Source of the DNA: Candidatus Thiodiazotropha sp. (ex Monitilora ramsayi)
GTDB lineage: Bacteria; Pseudomonadota; Gammaproteobacteria; Chromatiales; Chromatiaceae
Assembly: GCA_025655595.1 (NCBI GenBank)
Contig: JAHXIO010000002.1
Span: forward strand, 124,001 to 188,000
Reading direction: 5' to 3'
DNA: 64,000 nucleotides
Positions 38,001 through 46,211 of the stretch are shown one piece after another. A program made the translations under genes and the position numbers. The notes below the pieces were generated by a model. It worked only from the letters and a program-made list of their open reading frames with translations. It searched no databases and was not told the DNA's origin. How positions within the stretch are numbered: the first letter of the stretch is position 1; each line of letters begins with the position of its first letter.

Positions 38001-38385
38001 GCATAACGTCACCGGTTACCTCGGGGTAATGGAAGGGGCCAACTCCGACCTGCGTACCGGCCTGCCGAGACAGATGATCGAGATCCACGAAGCCATGCGA
38101 CTGCTGGTGGTGGTGGAGGCCAAGACGGAGACCCTGACCGCCATCTACCAGCGACAGCCCCCGCTGCAGGAGTTGGTCGGCAATGGCTGGGTGCAGCTCA
38201 CCGCCATGGATCCGGATGACGGCACCATCCACCTGTTCAAACCGGACAAGGGCTGGGTCAGGTGGCAGGCGGATCAGAAACCACTGCCTCAGGTGGACCG
38301 TTCGCCTGACTGGTATCTTGGTTATGACGGGCCCCTGGCCCCCACGCTGCTCAAGACGGCGGAGACGGGAGGTGCCCATGCCTGA
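35065..38385 (+). CDS. dabA: DabA (DUF2309), catalytic subunit of the DAB inorganic-carbon pump
   Basis: An 1106-residue protein of the DUF2309 family. In Halothiobacillus, DabA is a beta-carbonic-anhydrase-like zinc protein that hydrates CO2 one way to bicarbonate, driven by ion flow through DabB. All four active-site positions are visible: C573 and D575 in FCMDDREEG, and H767 and C782 in GHGSRNQNNPHASAYNCGAC. The 15-residue step between the latter two matches the known pair. No transmembrane segment is convincing, so it should sit on the cytoplasmic side of its membrane partner. It is longer than some DabA proteins; a less conserved stretch at about 625-700 precedes the second ligand pair. 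The gene overlaps the following dabB-like gene by eight bases. Confidence 0.93.
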   Translation: MSAQQTGSGDIRQQIRESLEHLAHVLPGQAPIKDFVHHNTLHGYQHLPFPEALAAARRLTGARGYQPSEKYREYYRQGRISKEDLLASIDDDPTLEAGVAIVEAGEIVIRRRDIYLAALSLPLQPVSGCQLTWQIDEAGALEKLNGDLPGETRKRLLNRAEESGLCSETAVTSDLWQACLEALHLQGTQPHPEELLDLAPEQAETMLHDMLDDATSNNNSNVSTATQLMRQAANDRLTEQMERIGKDHSVRDFLLGLTGHDLMDDIRPRLVRELSNFLDQGIAGWQPKGLDQGFYAYWCAQVENDPNWLMQGIEGWRQYLELLHTDPMDTIFSEMHRLGLPQERWVAYLERLALELPGWSGMVLWRHNHPGYEDLTAKIDMIDYLAVRLVLERIYAHHLCAKLFQIESSLDMLRWYFRRNHDEFNVREALFNGRLPEYLASRAQRAVHAPLRQSAPGARSPWTHLSHLIWTWRHSGMEEKTDQPTLCQGAWPLFQIAQRLGLYGGNVRTLSDKQIETIFNCLDRLDEDRAGYLWLKAYERHYREQILKALSQNHSRGAWSDREQQPAAQLIFCMDDREEGIRRHLEELLPEVETLGAAAHFNVPHNWRGLDDSDVTPLAPVVPAPVIPVHEVCEHPTSSDRETGKTHQQRQNRLAQIGETLLQEGRRGLLVPSIMAAITAPFALAHLSGKILMPRAFGLFLQRAREWLVQRVSTKIDYIAPNDSPEATVESPRLGFTDTEQADRVQTLLKNIGLTYGFSPLVAIIGHGSRNQNNPHASAYNCGACAGHFSGPNARLVAAMANRAEVRALLADRDIHIPAGSHFIGGEHDTCNDVIAWYDLDDVPADLRDHLQHLRNKLQEAANLHAQERCRRFASASERLDPARAYAHVAGRALDFSQARPELGHATNACAFFGRRSMSRGAFFDRRSFLISYDATQDPKGEVLERHLLINGAVGAGISLEYYFSTVDNEGYGCGSKVMHNVTGYLGVMEGANSDLRTGLPRQMIEIHEAMRLLVVVEAKTETLTAIYQRQPPLQELVGNGWVQLTAMDPDDGTIHLFKPDKGWVRWQADQKPLPQVDRSPDWYLGYDGPLAPTLLKTAETGGAHA

Positions 38386-39934
38386 ACAGTACGCCGGCCT
38401 GATACCCCTGCTCTACTGGTTGGCCGCTGCCTGGATCGGCGCCGGTTATCTGCTGAACCTGAACCGCGGTGAGTCGGGAGAGAAGCATACGGCCCTGGTC
38501 GCCACTTTGGCCGCCGCGGCATCACTCATCCTTGTGCTTGTTCTCGCCGCCATGTCGGTATTTGAGGGTGCACCGGGTGCGGTTGAACTGGGCACCTGGT
38601 TTCGCAGTGGCGAATACTCCCTGCCGCTCAGTTTGATGCTGGACACCCTGAGTCTGTCGATCTCGACCATCGTCTCCCTGATCGCGCTGCTCGTGATCCG
38701 CTTCTCGGTCAACTACATGCACCGGGAGAGCGGGTTTCAGCGCTTCTTCATACTATTGTGCCTCTTTGCCGGCGCGATGAATCTGATCGTGTTGGCGGGC
38801 AACAGCCTCCTGATGTTTGCCGGTTGGGAAGTCGCCGGGGTCAGTTCATTCCTGCTCATCGGCTATGCGATCGAGCGACCCACCGCCACCCGTAACGGTG
38901 TGCGGGCCTTCGTCACCAACCGGATCGGCGATGCCGGTTTCATCCTGGGAATGGTCCTCTCCCTGTTGTGGCTGGGTGGGCTCGACTGGCAGACCCTCTC
39001 CCAGCGTGGCGGGGAGATCGAGACCCTGGCCGCCGGCCTGGTCGCCAGCGGTTTTGTCATCGCTGCCCTGGCCAAGTCGGCCCAACTCCCCTTCTCCCCC
39101 TGGATCGCGCGGGCACTCGAAGGACCAACTCCCTCCTCCGCTATCTTCTATGGCGCGCTGATGGTGCATGCGGGAGTCTATCTGCTGATTCGTCTGGAGC
39201 CGCTCCTGCAGCAGGCACATGCAGTCATGATCGGCATCGCTGTACTGGGCGCACTGACCGTGCTCTATGGCTGGCTCTCCGGCCTGGTCCAGTCCGATGT
39301 GAAGAGCGCACTGATGTTCTCCACCACCACCCAGGTGGGATGGATGTTCGTCTGGTGTGGACTCGGTTGGTTCACCCTGGCCGCCTGGCACCTGGGACTG
39401 CATGCCATCTGGCGGGCCTTCCAGTTTCTCTCCGCACCGGCTCTGCTCTATCAGGTCGAAGGGCCTGCCCGTCCGGTACCGCCATGGCTCTCCCGTTTCC
39501 GCTGGCTGCACCAGGCGGCCCTGCATCGCTTCTGGGTGGAGCCTTTGAGCGATACCTTGTTGGTACGGCCCACGGCATCACTCTCCCGCGATGTACAGTA
39601 TTTCGATGAGCAGATCGTCACCCGGGTGGTGGGACTACCGGCCTATACCCGCAGCGTCTCCTCTCTCGCCCAGTGGGAGATGCTGAAGGAAAGAGCGTCT
39701 CAGTCTGATGCGGAGGCCATCGGCAAAGGCACCGGTCTGGCGGGCAAACTCATGACCTGGCTTGCGGACATCCTCCACTGGTTCGAGTCTCGGCTGGTGT
39801 TGAGCGGCGGCGGCGAGGGGCTGCTGAAACACCTGCATCGTATCGGCGGGTTGCTGACAAGGGTGGAACAGTTACTGGCGGAGCCACGCTATCTGATCGT
39901 GTTGATCGTGGTGACTTTCGTGGTGATTCTGTGA
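38378..39934 (+). CDS. dabB: DabB-like membrane subunit (NuoL/MrpA-type)
   Basis: A 518-residue inner-membrane protein of the PF00361 family, closer to NuoL than NuoM: it has the LMLDTLSLSISTIVSLIALLVIRFSVNYMH start, glutamate in MFAGWEVAGVSSFLLIG, lysine in ALAKSAQLPFSPWI and histidine in ALMVHAGVYLLIR. It is shorter than NuoL and lacks the long lateral helix, as DabB proteins do. ATG 38378 is chosen because GGGAGG lies five bases upstream, inside the dabA end; a longer frame has no support. The eight-base overlap with dabA implies translational coupling. It is the best candidate for the ion-driven partner of DabA. Confidence 0.88.
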   Translation: MPEQYAGLIPLLYWLAAAWIGAGYLLNLNRGESGEKHTALVATLAAAASLILVLVLAAMSVFEGAPGAVELGTWFRSGEYSLPLSLMLDTLSLSISTIVSLIALLVIRFSVNYMHRESGFQRFFILLCLFAGAMNLIVLAGNSLLMFAGWEVAGVSSFLLIGYAIERPTATRNGVRAFVTNRIGDAGFILGMVLSLLWLGGLDWQTLSQRGGEIETLAAGLVASGFVIAALAKSAQLPFSPWIARALEGPTPSSAIFYGALMVHAGVYLLIRLEPLLQQAHAVMIGIAVLGALTVLYGWLSGLVQSDVKSALMFSTTTQVGWMFVWCGLGWFTLAAWHLGLHAIWRAFQFLSAPALLYQVEGPARPVPPWLSRFRWLHQAALHRFWVEPLSDTLLVRPTASLSRDVQYFDEQIVTRVVGLPAYTRSVSSLAQWEMLKERASQSDAEAIGKGTGLAGKLMTWLADILHWFESRLVLSGGGEGLLKHLHRIGGLLTRVEQLLAEPRYLIVLIVVTFVVIL

Positions 39935-39944
39935 GGAACAGGAG

Positions 39945-41459
39945 ATGGTGATAGAAGAGATCCACTGGTCATCGCAGATCGCCTACCCGATCCTGTCGCT
40001 GCTGCAGGTACTACCTATCGGCGCGGTGATACTGCTCTGGTTGCTGCGTCGCTCGCAGTGGATGGTCCCTGCCGGTATCGCCGTCGCCGCTCTGGAGTTT
40101 CTCGTCAGTGTGGATCTGTGGCGAAATTACGACGCCAGTCACAGCGGCATGCAGTTCAGCGAGTCGATGAAACTCTTCGACTACCTGCACTACCACACGG
40201 GGGTCGACGGCATATCGGTGGTCTTCATCCTGATGACCGGCCTGTTGACCCTGCTCATCACCCTCTACGGCGTGGTCAGGAATCTCAAGCCGTTCCATCG
40301 TCTCTACACCTTCACCTTCATGGTGCAGGCCACCCTGATGGCGCAGTTCGTGACGCTGAATCTGCTCTGGTTCGTTCTACTTTCGGCCATCCAGCTGGGA
40401 CTGATCGGCTATCTGCTGTGGCGCTGGGGCAACTCACCGGATAAGGATCTGGCATTACGGCGCTTCTACCAGTTCATGAGCGTCAGCATCCTATTGCTGA
40501 TCGGTGGAGCCGTCGTCCTGGGATGGAGCTACTCCGACAGCCATACCGGCACCTGGAGTTTCGATCTCATCCAGCTCGCCACCACACCGGTGTCGGAGGC
40601 TTTCCGCACCGTCGCCTTCTTCCTGCTCTTCTACGGCCTGGCGATTCGCACGCCCCTGTTCCCGCTGCACGGCTGGCTGCCGATGATCGCCGAGCACGGC
40701 AATGTGGCGGTGGCGCCCACCTTCCTTCTCGGTCTCAAGATCGGCATCTACGGCATGCTCAGGTTTGTCCTGCCCCTGTTGCCTACCGCCGTGATGGAGT
40801 GGCACAGCTATGTGGTGGCATTCGCTCTGACCGGGATCTTCTACGCCGCCTTTCTCGCCATGATGCAGGACAATCTTCGTCGGCTGCTCGCCTACGCAGT
40901 GATCTCTCACACAGGCATTCTGGTACTGGGTATTTTCAGTCTCGAACATGCCGCATTCATGGGGAGCGTGATTCTCTCCGCCACTTTCGGTCTGGCACTG
41001 GCAGCACTGGTCTTCACCACCGGCCTGCTCTACCGCCGCACCCATACCACGCTGCTGCATAACCTGGGCAGCCTGTTCGACACCTTGCCTTTTCTCGGCA
41101 TCACCTTCCTGATCGGCGGTCTTGCCATCGTCGGCATGCCCGGTACGCCGGGATTCGATGCGGTCCATCTGATTCTGGAGTCGGCGATCCACCGCTTCGG
41201 CGCACTGGTCACCATCGCCGCCGCGCTGGGTAATGTGGTGGCGGCCGGTTTCCTGCTGTGGGCCTTCCAGCGGGCGTTTCTCTCTCCCCGTCCGGCCGGT
41301 GCGCGACCGTTCCAGGTGATTCCGGTCAATCGTGCGGAGATCTTTGTCGTCAGTGCGCTGATTCTGGTGCTGCTCGGCGCCGGTTTCTATATCGAGCCCT
41401 GGTTGACGCTGGTGGATAAACCGCTCTCGGCGCTGAGTGCGCTCTACGCAACACCATGA
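39945..41459 (+). CDS. Degenerate NuoM-like subunit B of the extended DAB locus
   Basis: A 504-residue inner-membrane protein of the PF00361 family with about 14 helices. The fold-defining region RTPLFPLHGWLPMIAEHG is intact, but key charges are lost compared with its neighbours. The TM5 glutamate is replaced (WFVLLSAIQLGLIGYLL, alanine or isoleucine at that place). The TM7 lysine is arginine (AIRTPLF). The TM12 glutamate is valine (GFDAVHLIL). The TM8 lysine remains (GLKIGIYGMLR). It may therefore be a structural or non-pumping subunit. AGGA precedes the start by seven bases, and the gene lies 10 bases after dabB. Confidence 0.83.
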   Translation: MVIEEIHWSSQIAYPILSLLQVLPIGAVILLWLLRRSQWMVPAGIAVAALEFLVSVDLWRNYDASHSGMQFSESMKLFDYLHYHTGVDGISVVFILMTGLLTLLITLYGVVRNLKPFHRLYTFTFMVQATLMAQFVTLNLLWFVLLSAIQLGLIGYLLWRWGNSPDKDLALRRFYQFMSVSILLLIGGAVVLGWSYSDSHTGTWSFDLIQLATTPVSEAFRTVAFFLLFYGLAIRTPLFPLHGWLPMIAEHGNVAVAPTFLLGLKIGIYGMLRFVLPLLPTAVMEWHSYVVAFALTGIFYAAFLAMMQDNLRRLLAYAVISHTGILVLGIFSLEHAAFMGSVILSATFGLALAALVFTTGLLYRRTHTTLLHNLGSLFDTLPFLGITFLIGGLAIVGMPGTPGFDAVHLILESAIHRFGALVTIAAALGNVVAAGFLLWAFQRAFLSPRPAGARPFQVIPVNRAEIFVVSALILVLLGAGFYIEPWLTLVDKPLSALSALYATP

Positions 41460-41471
41460 GACACCGGAACC

Positions 41472-42974
41472 ATGACCAGTATTGAACAGATGAACAACCT
41501 GCCGGTGCTCTCATCCCTGCTCCTGCTTCCCTTACTGGGGGCCGCGGTGATCTGGATGCTGCCGCGGAGCAAAGCGAGACTTGTGGCGTTGCTCACGCTG
41601 ATTGCCGCACTGGTACCGGCACTGATGACGGTGATCGGGCTGGATGCCGCCAATGCAGACTTTCAATTCACCGAACAGTATCCCTGGATCCCGGCGCTGG
41701 ACGCCCACTTTCGATTTGGCGTGGATGGTATATCAGCGCCGTTTCTACCCCTGACCGTGCTGTTGTTCATTGCTGTGGTGCTCGCATCCTGGACCAGCAT
41801 CCAGTCCATACCCAGGGTCTACTATACCCTGCTGATGCTGTTTGCATCCGCCACACTGGGCGTCTTCATGAGCATCGACGCCCTGGCGTTCTTCCTCTTC
41901 TGGGAGCTGACTCTGGTACCGCTCTACTTCCTGATCAGTCTGTGGGGCATCGGTCCCCATCGGCGCTACGCCGCCACCAAGTACACCCTGTTCATGCTGG
42001 CCGGCGGCATTCCCCTGCTGCTCGCCATCGCTTTTCTCGCCTTCAACCACGCCGAGGTCATGGGCGCAACCCCGCCCGCGGGCCTTTCGTTCGACTACCG
42101 AACACTGCTGGAGACACCGCTGACACCGGGACTTGAGATCATCGTCTTCCTCTTTCTGCTGATTGGATTCGCCGTAAAAACACCGCTCTTTCCCCTGCAC
42201 ACCTGGCTACCCATCGTCGCTCTGGAAGGGCCGGCGCCGGTCGCCGCCCTGTTGGTGGGCCTCAAGCTGGGCGCTTATGGGCTGATCCGTTTCACCGTGC
42301 CGCTGGCACCCACGGCGGCGCAGGAGCTTCACTGGTTGCTTGCGGGACTGGGGGTGATCGGTGTCCTCTACGGCGCTTTGGCGGCTTTCAGTCAGACCAA
42401 TCTGCGCCGCATGCTGGCCTACTCTTCCATGAGCCACGTGGGACTGGTGGTGCTCGGTATCGCCTCCTTCAGCCACCAGGGTCTTCAGGGCGCGGTCTTT
42501 CAGCTGTTGAATTTCGTGGTCATCGCCGGCGGTCTCTTTCTCTTGACCGGCTACCTGCACCATCGCCTGGGATCGACCGATCTCATCCATCTCGGCGGCA
42601 TCGCCCAGCGCATGCCCCTGCTGGCGGCGTTTTTCATGTTCCTCGGGCTGGCTTCGCTCGGTATTCCCGGCACCAGCGGTTTTCCCGCAGAGTTTCTGAT
42701 TCTGTTCAGCGCGCTGGAGACCCACACCGGCGCCGGCCTGGCGGCGCTGTTCGGCATGATTATCGGTGCCGGATATCTGCTCAACAATTATCGTCAGAGT
42801 TTTTACGGCCCAGTGACCCAGGATCAGGTCAGGGTTGCGCAGGATCTACGCACCCGTGAGCTGATCACCATGCTGGCCTTTACCCTGCTGGTGCTTCTGT
42901 TCGGCTTTTTCCCCGGCCTCCTACTCGACCTGACTGATGCCACGGTCACCAGTTGGCTGACACGGATGCAATAG
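41472..42974 (+). CDS. NuoM-like proton-channel subunit C of the extended DAB locus
   Basis: A 500-residue PF00361 membrane protein with about 14 helices. The ion-path residues are all kept: glutamate in FFLFWELTLVPLYFLISLWG, lysine in AVKTPLFPLHTWLPIVALEGP, lysine in GLKLGAYGLIR and glutamate in GFPAEFLIL. It resembles subunit A (33585-35048) more than the degenerate subunit B between them. It lies 12 bases after subunit B and is the last plus-strand gene of the operon. It converges with the carbonic anhydrase gene, with six bases between stop codons. Confidence 0.85.
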   Translation: MTSIEQMNNLPVLSSLLLLPLLGAAVIWMLPRSKARLVALLTLIAALVPALMTVIGLDAANADFQFTEQYPWIPALDAHFRFGVDGISAPFLPLTVLLFIAVVLASWTSIQSIPRVYYTLLMLFASATLGVFMSIDALAFFLFWELTLVPLYFLISLWGIGPHRRYAATKYTLFMLAGGIPLLLAIAFLAFNHAEVMGATPPAGLSFDYRTLLETPLTPGLEIIVFLFLLIGFAVKTPLFPLHTWLPIVALEGPAPVAALLVGLKLGAYGLIRFTVPLAPTAAQELHWLLAGLGVIGVLYGALAAFSQTNLRRMLAYSSMSHVGLVVLGIASFSHQGLQGAVFQLLNFVVIAGGLFLLTGYLHHRLGSTDLIHLGGIAQRMPLLAAFFMFLGLASLGIPGTSGFPAEFLILFSALETHTGAGLAALFGMIIGAGYLLNNYRQSFYGPVTQDQVRVAQDLRTRELITMLAFTLLVLLFGFFPGLLLDLTDATVTSWLTRMQ

Positions 42975-42980
42975 GACCTG

Positions 42981-44051
42981 TTAACCGGGTCTGCTCTCCT
43001 GCAGAACCTCCAGCTCCCTTGATTGCCAATTGAGCACGGCGGTCTTCTCATACATCTTTTTCGCCAGATCGGGAAAGGCGTCGCGGATCTGCTGGGCGGC
43101 GAATTCGCGCATGAACTGGGATTTCAGCTCGGCCCTGGCGCGATCGACACCCAGCTCCTGGTAGGGCACAGACGCCAGCAGGAGGAAACCGTCGTCGGGA
43201 ATGCGCCCGGCGCTCATATTACTCTCGATAATGCCCGCCGCCTTATGGATCGGCACCGCCAGATTGGGGCTGTAAGGGCCGATGATCAGGGCCAGATTGG
43301 GCATGTGCAGAAAATCGAATCCCCGCCCGATGCAGATCATCCACTCACGGTGCACGTTGTCGAGCAGTCTATCCGCTTGTCTCGCTTCATCGATATGGTC
43401 CAGATTGCCTGATATCAACGGCAGAAGATCCTGCCGCATCTGAGCGCTCATATCCGGGAACAACCGCTCCAACCTGGGTAACAGGGTATCTTTGTCGCCT
43501 GGGCCTAAAGTGGACATATCGAGCTGCTCACCCTCGCTGCCATGCAGGATCAGCGCGTCCTCATCGGTCTCGAAACCGCAGACCACCGGATAGACCGTAC
43601 TGTGACCCACACCAAAGACCTGCTCCATCTGCTTTTTGATCTGATAGGTATGGGCCTTAGCCGCCTCGGTATCGTAGTTGAAACCGGCACAACCCCGCTG
43701 GGGATCCCCCTTTGAAAAGTGGTAGGTGATGAGGAACATCGACCTGCGCCCATCAGAGACGATGTTCTGCAGATAGTTGGAGAGGACCTCGCCCAGGTGG
43801 GGCCAGCCCAGGTTGAACATGCCCCCGAGATTGCGAAACGGCTGGATGATGCCCCGCGGCGTATTGGTGGCGACCGGGATGTTGATGCGACCGTCCATAC
43901 ACTTCAGTACGGCGATCGATGTGGGGTGTTCGGCCAGGTAGCGGGTACGCGCCAGCCAGCTGTCGGGGCTGCTGTAGTTCTTGGAATGGCGGCTGGCATG
44001 CTCCAGCAACCATTCCATTCTCTCTTCGATGGGCTTGTTATGTATATCCAT
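42981..44051 (-). CDS. CsoSCA-like beta-class carbonic anhydrase
   Basis: A 356-residue soluble protein that should interconvert CO2 and bicarbonate. The beta-class zinc ligands are visible as C51 with D53-x-R55 (KCMDGR), H111 (TYHFS) and C121 (RGCAGF). The H-x9-C spacing is longer than the H-x2-C of ordinary beta enzymes and is close to that of the carboxysomal shell enzyme CsoSCA. ATG 44051 is chosen (AGGAG six bases upstream), not the longer frame to 44105. No carboxysome shell or RuBisCO genes are in the window. It converges with the DAB operon, so it is separately controlled. If cytoplasmic and active, it could undo the bicarbonate build-up made by DabA, so location or regulation matters. 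Confidence 0.82.
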   Translation of the reverse strand: MDIHNKPIEERMEWLLEHASRHSKNYSSPDSWLARTRYLAEHPTSIAVLKCMDGRINIPVATNTPRGIIQPFRNLGGMFNLGWPHLGEVLSNYLQNIVSDGRRSMFLITYHFSKGDPQRGCAGFNYDTEAAKAHTYQIKKQMEQVFGVGHSTVYPVVCGFETDEDALILHGSEGEQLDMSTLGPGDKDTLLPRLERLFPDMSAQMRQDLLPLISGNLDHIDEARQADRLLDNVHREWMICIGRGFDFLHMPNLALIIGPYSPNLAVPIHKAAGIIESNMSAGRIPDDGFLLLASVPYQELGVDRARAELKSQFMREFAAQQIRDAFPDLAKKMYEKTAVLNWQSRELEVLQESRPG

Positions 44052-44313
44052 GATCACTCCTGCATTGACTGAATGGAACTTGCCGTATCTTTCACACAGT
44101 GTCAATTACACCGCTCAATAGGCTTATGCCTCCATGGCGCATGTCAGAACCGCTTTTCGGCAATTGGCGCTCACAGCCTATTCCCACACTGAGTGAGGTC
44201 TTGCAAAAGACTGCCCTCTTTCGCGTATGATGCGAAAATATTCGCCAATTGATGCACTGCCATCGGTTTTCCAATCCGGCAGTCAACAGCCCGCTCAAAG
44301 AGAGTGATGAACC

Positions 44314-44544
44314 ATGAATGAAAAAGAGCTTATTACACGAATCAAAGACCTCTATCCAGACGCAGAGATAACCGTTGCCGGCGAAAACTGCAGCTTTGAA
44401 GTGAATGTCACCACACCGGCCTTCGCCGAGATGAAAAGCCTGCAGCGACAACGCTCCATTCTTACCCTCTTCAATACGGAGATTGCCAGCGGAGAACTTC
44501 ACGCACTGACGGTGAAGGCGAAGACGCCCCAGGAGCAGCAATAG
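44314..44544 (+). CDS. BolA/IbaG-family protein
   Basis: A 76-residue BolA-like protein, similar in length to IbaG. The helix-sheet pattern ends with LFNTEIASGELHALTVKAKTP, and the conserved FNxEIxSGExHALTVK motif contains the histidine used for iron-sulfur cluster sharing with monothiol glutaredoxins. It normally helps iron-sulfur cluster traffic. A short gap separates it from the SagB-like gene, so the two may be cotranscribed. Confidence 0.88.
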   Translation: MNEKELITRIKDLYPDAEITVAGENCSFEVNVTTPAFAEMKSLQRQRSILTLFNTEIASGELHALTVKAKTPQEQQ

Positions 44545-44568
44545 CCCAGGCAGACAAATCACCACACA

Positions 44569-46209
44569 ATGAACACCCGATCTGCAGCCGGCATCGAGTG
44601 TGTTCGCAACTATCACCAGCGGACCAAACACCATCTGGACCGATATGCCGACGGTCCCGGCTTTCTCGATTGGGACCAGCAGCCTGACCCATTTCGACGT
44701 TTTGGGGGGTCGCCCCTCTTCCTTCTCCCACTGACCTTCGATCACCTCCCCGATCCCACCTTGGGTGAACTTGAGCGTCAGCTTTCCTACAAGCCACTGC
44801 AAAATTGGGGGCTGACCGAGATCTCAAGCCTGCTGCGGCACAGCCTGGGGCTCTCTGCCTGGAAAGCCTACGGCCCGGACCGTTGGGCGCTTCGCTGTAA
44901 CCCCTCCAGCGGAAACCTCCATCCCACCGAGGGATACCTGATCATCAAGGGTCTCCCCAAGCTGAAGAGTGGCGTCTACCACTATGCCCCCCATGAGCAC
45001 GCCCTGGAGTTGCGGGCAGCTTTCAAACCCGACAGCGAATCTATTATGGCGCCGACAGCCGAGATACTCCTGGGACTGAGCAGCATCCCCTGGCGGGAAG
45101 CCTGGAAATATGGTGAACGGGCCTTTCGCTATGTACACCTCGATCTGGGGCACGCCATTGGTGCGCTGGACTATGCAGCCGCCACCCTGGGCTATCGTCT
45201 CGAACCGGTTTCAACGAACTGGCAACAACTTACCCGCTTGATGGGCTTCGACAGGGACCAGGACTTTGCCAATACTGAAAGAGAACACCCCGATCTGCTG
45301 CTCAGACTGACTTCCGATACAGCAGCTGACATGCCATCCCCCCTCTCCTGGTGGCTGATCCAAGCCGAAGCCGCCGATTGGCAAGGTCAGGCCAACCGCT
45401 TGAGTAAACATCCCCGCCATCATTGGCCCATCATCGATGAGGTATCTGACGCCATTGCCCATAGTGAGGGAAAGTCGAAAATAAGCCACGGAGAGAATGA
45501 TTTTCCATCAAAGATGGCCACATCCGACATCCCAGCCAGGCAGCTCATACTACAACGGCGCAGTGCACAGGCATTCAGCGGCCAGCGCTCACTGCCCAAG
45601 CGGGACTTTATATGTTTGCTGGACAGTCTGTTGCCCCGGCAAACTGCCGTACCCTGGCGGGCTTGGCCATACCTGGCTCAGATCCATCTGGTGCTTTTCG
45701 TCCACCGTGTCGATGAAATCACACCGGGACTCTACCTTTTTCCCAGACGACCTGAAATCCTCGAAACGCTCACAGGAGAGATGGACAGGCAGTTCAGTTT
45801 CGAAAAACCGGAGGAAATACCCCACCACCTGCCCCTCTATCGACTGACCATCGCCGACACCCAACAAGCCGCACGGATCATCTCCTGTCATCAGGATATT
45901 GCCGCCGACAGCTTCTTCTCCCTGGGTATGCTGGCAGAATTCGACAACGCTTTGGAGACCCAGGGTGCCGGCGGTTATCCCGGGCTCTACTGGGAAGCCG
46001 GTCTCATCGGCCAGGCACTCTATATCCACTCAGAGTCGCTCGGTGTCAGAGGCACCGGGATCGGCTGCTTCTTCGACGATCTGGTCCATGAGTTGCTCGG
46101 TCTCTCCACCACACGTTTCCAGAGCCTCTACCATTTCACCGTCGGAGAGCCGAAAGACGATACCCGTCTGCAGACACTGCCTCCCTACAGCCATTTATCC
46201 AGGAGTTAA
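44569..46209 (+). CDS. SagB-type nitroreductase-fold oxidoreductase, two-domain
   Basis: A 546-residue cytoplasmic protein with two nitroreductase-like halves, as in SagB/ThcOx family proteins. The first half (about 65-260) has the NPSSGNLHPTEGYLI motif and a YGERAFRYVHLDLGHAIG segment. The second half (about 320-540) starts with LILQRRSAQAF, the usual flavin-binding entry, and ends with GIGCFFDDLVHELLG. SagB enzymes use FMN to oxidise azolines in peptide natural products, but no cyclodehydratase or precursor peptide gene is visible nearby. A different redox role is likely. It is followed two bases later by an ABM-domain gene, so the pair is coexpressed. Confidence 0.83.
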   Translation: MNTRSAAGIECVRNYHQRTKHHLDRYADGPGFLDWDQQPDPFRRFGGSPLFLLPLTFDHLPDPTLGELERQLSYKPLQNWGLTEISSLLRHSLGLSAWKAYGPDRWALRCNPSSGNLHPTEGYLIIKGLPKLKSGVYHYAPHEHALELRAAFKPDSESIMAPTAEILLGLSSIPWREAWKYGERAFRYVHLDLGHAIGALDYAAATLGYRLEPVSTNWQQLTRLMGFDRDQDFANTEREHPDLLLRLTSDTAADMPSPLSWWLIQAEAADWQGQANRLSKHPRHHWPIIDEVSDAIAHSEGKSKISHGENDFPSKMATSDIPARQLILQRRSAQAFSGQRSLPKRDFICLLDSLLPRQTAVPWRAWPYLAQIHLVLFVHRVDEITPGLYLFPRRPEILETLTGEMDRQFSFEKPEEIPHHLPLYRLTIADTQQAARIISCHQDIAADSFFSLGMLAEFDNALETQGAGGYPGLYWEAGLIGQALYIHSESLGVRGTGIGCFFDDLVHELLGLSTTRFQSLYHFTVGEPKDDTRLQTLPPYSHLSRS

Positions 46210-46211
46210 CC

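Noticed and set aside
33585-42974. Interpretation as part of a Complex I (nuo) operon
   Set aside because: None of the peripheral-arm or small nuo subunits is present and the NuoL/M-like genes surround dabA; a DAB-type locus fits better.
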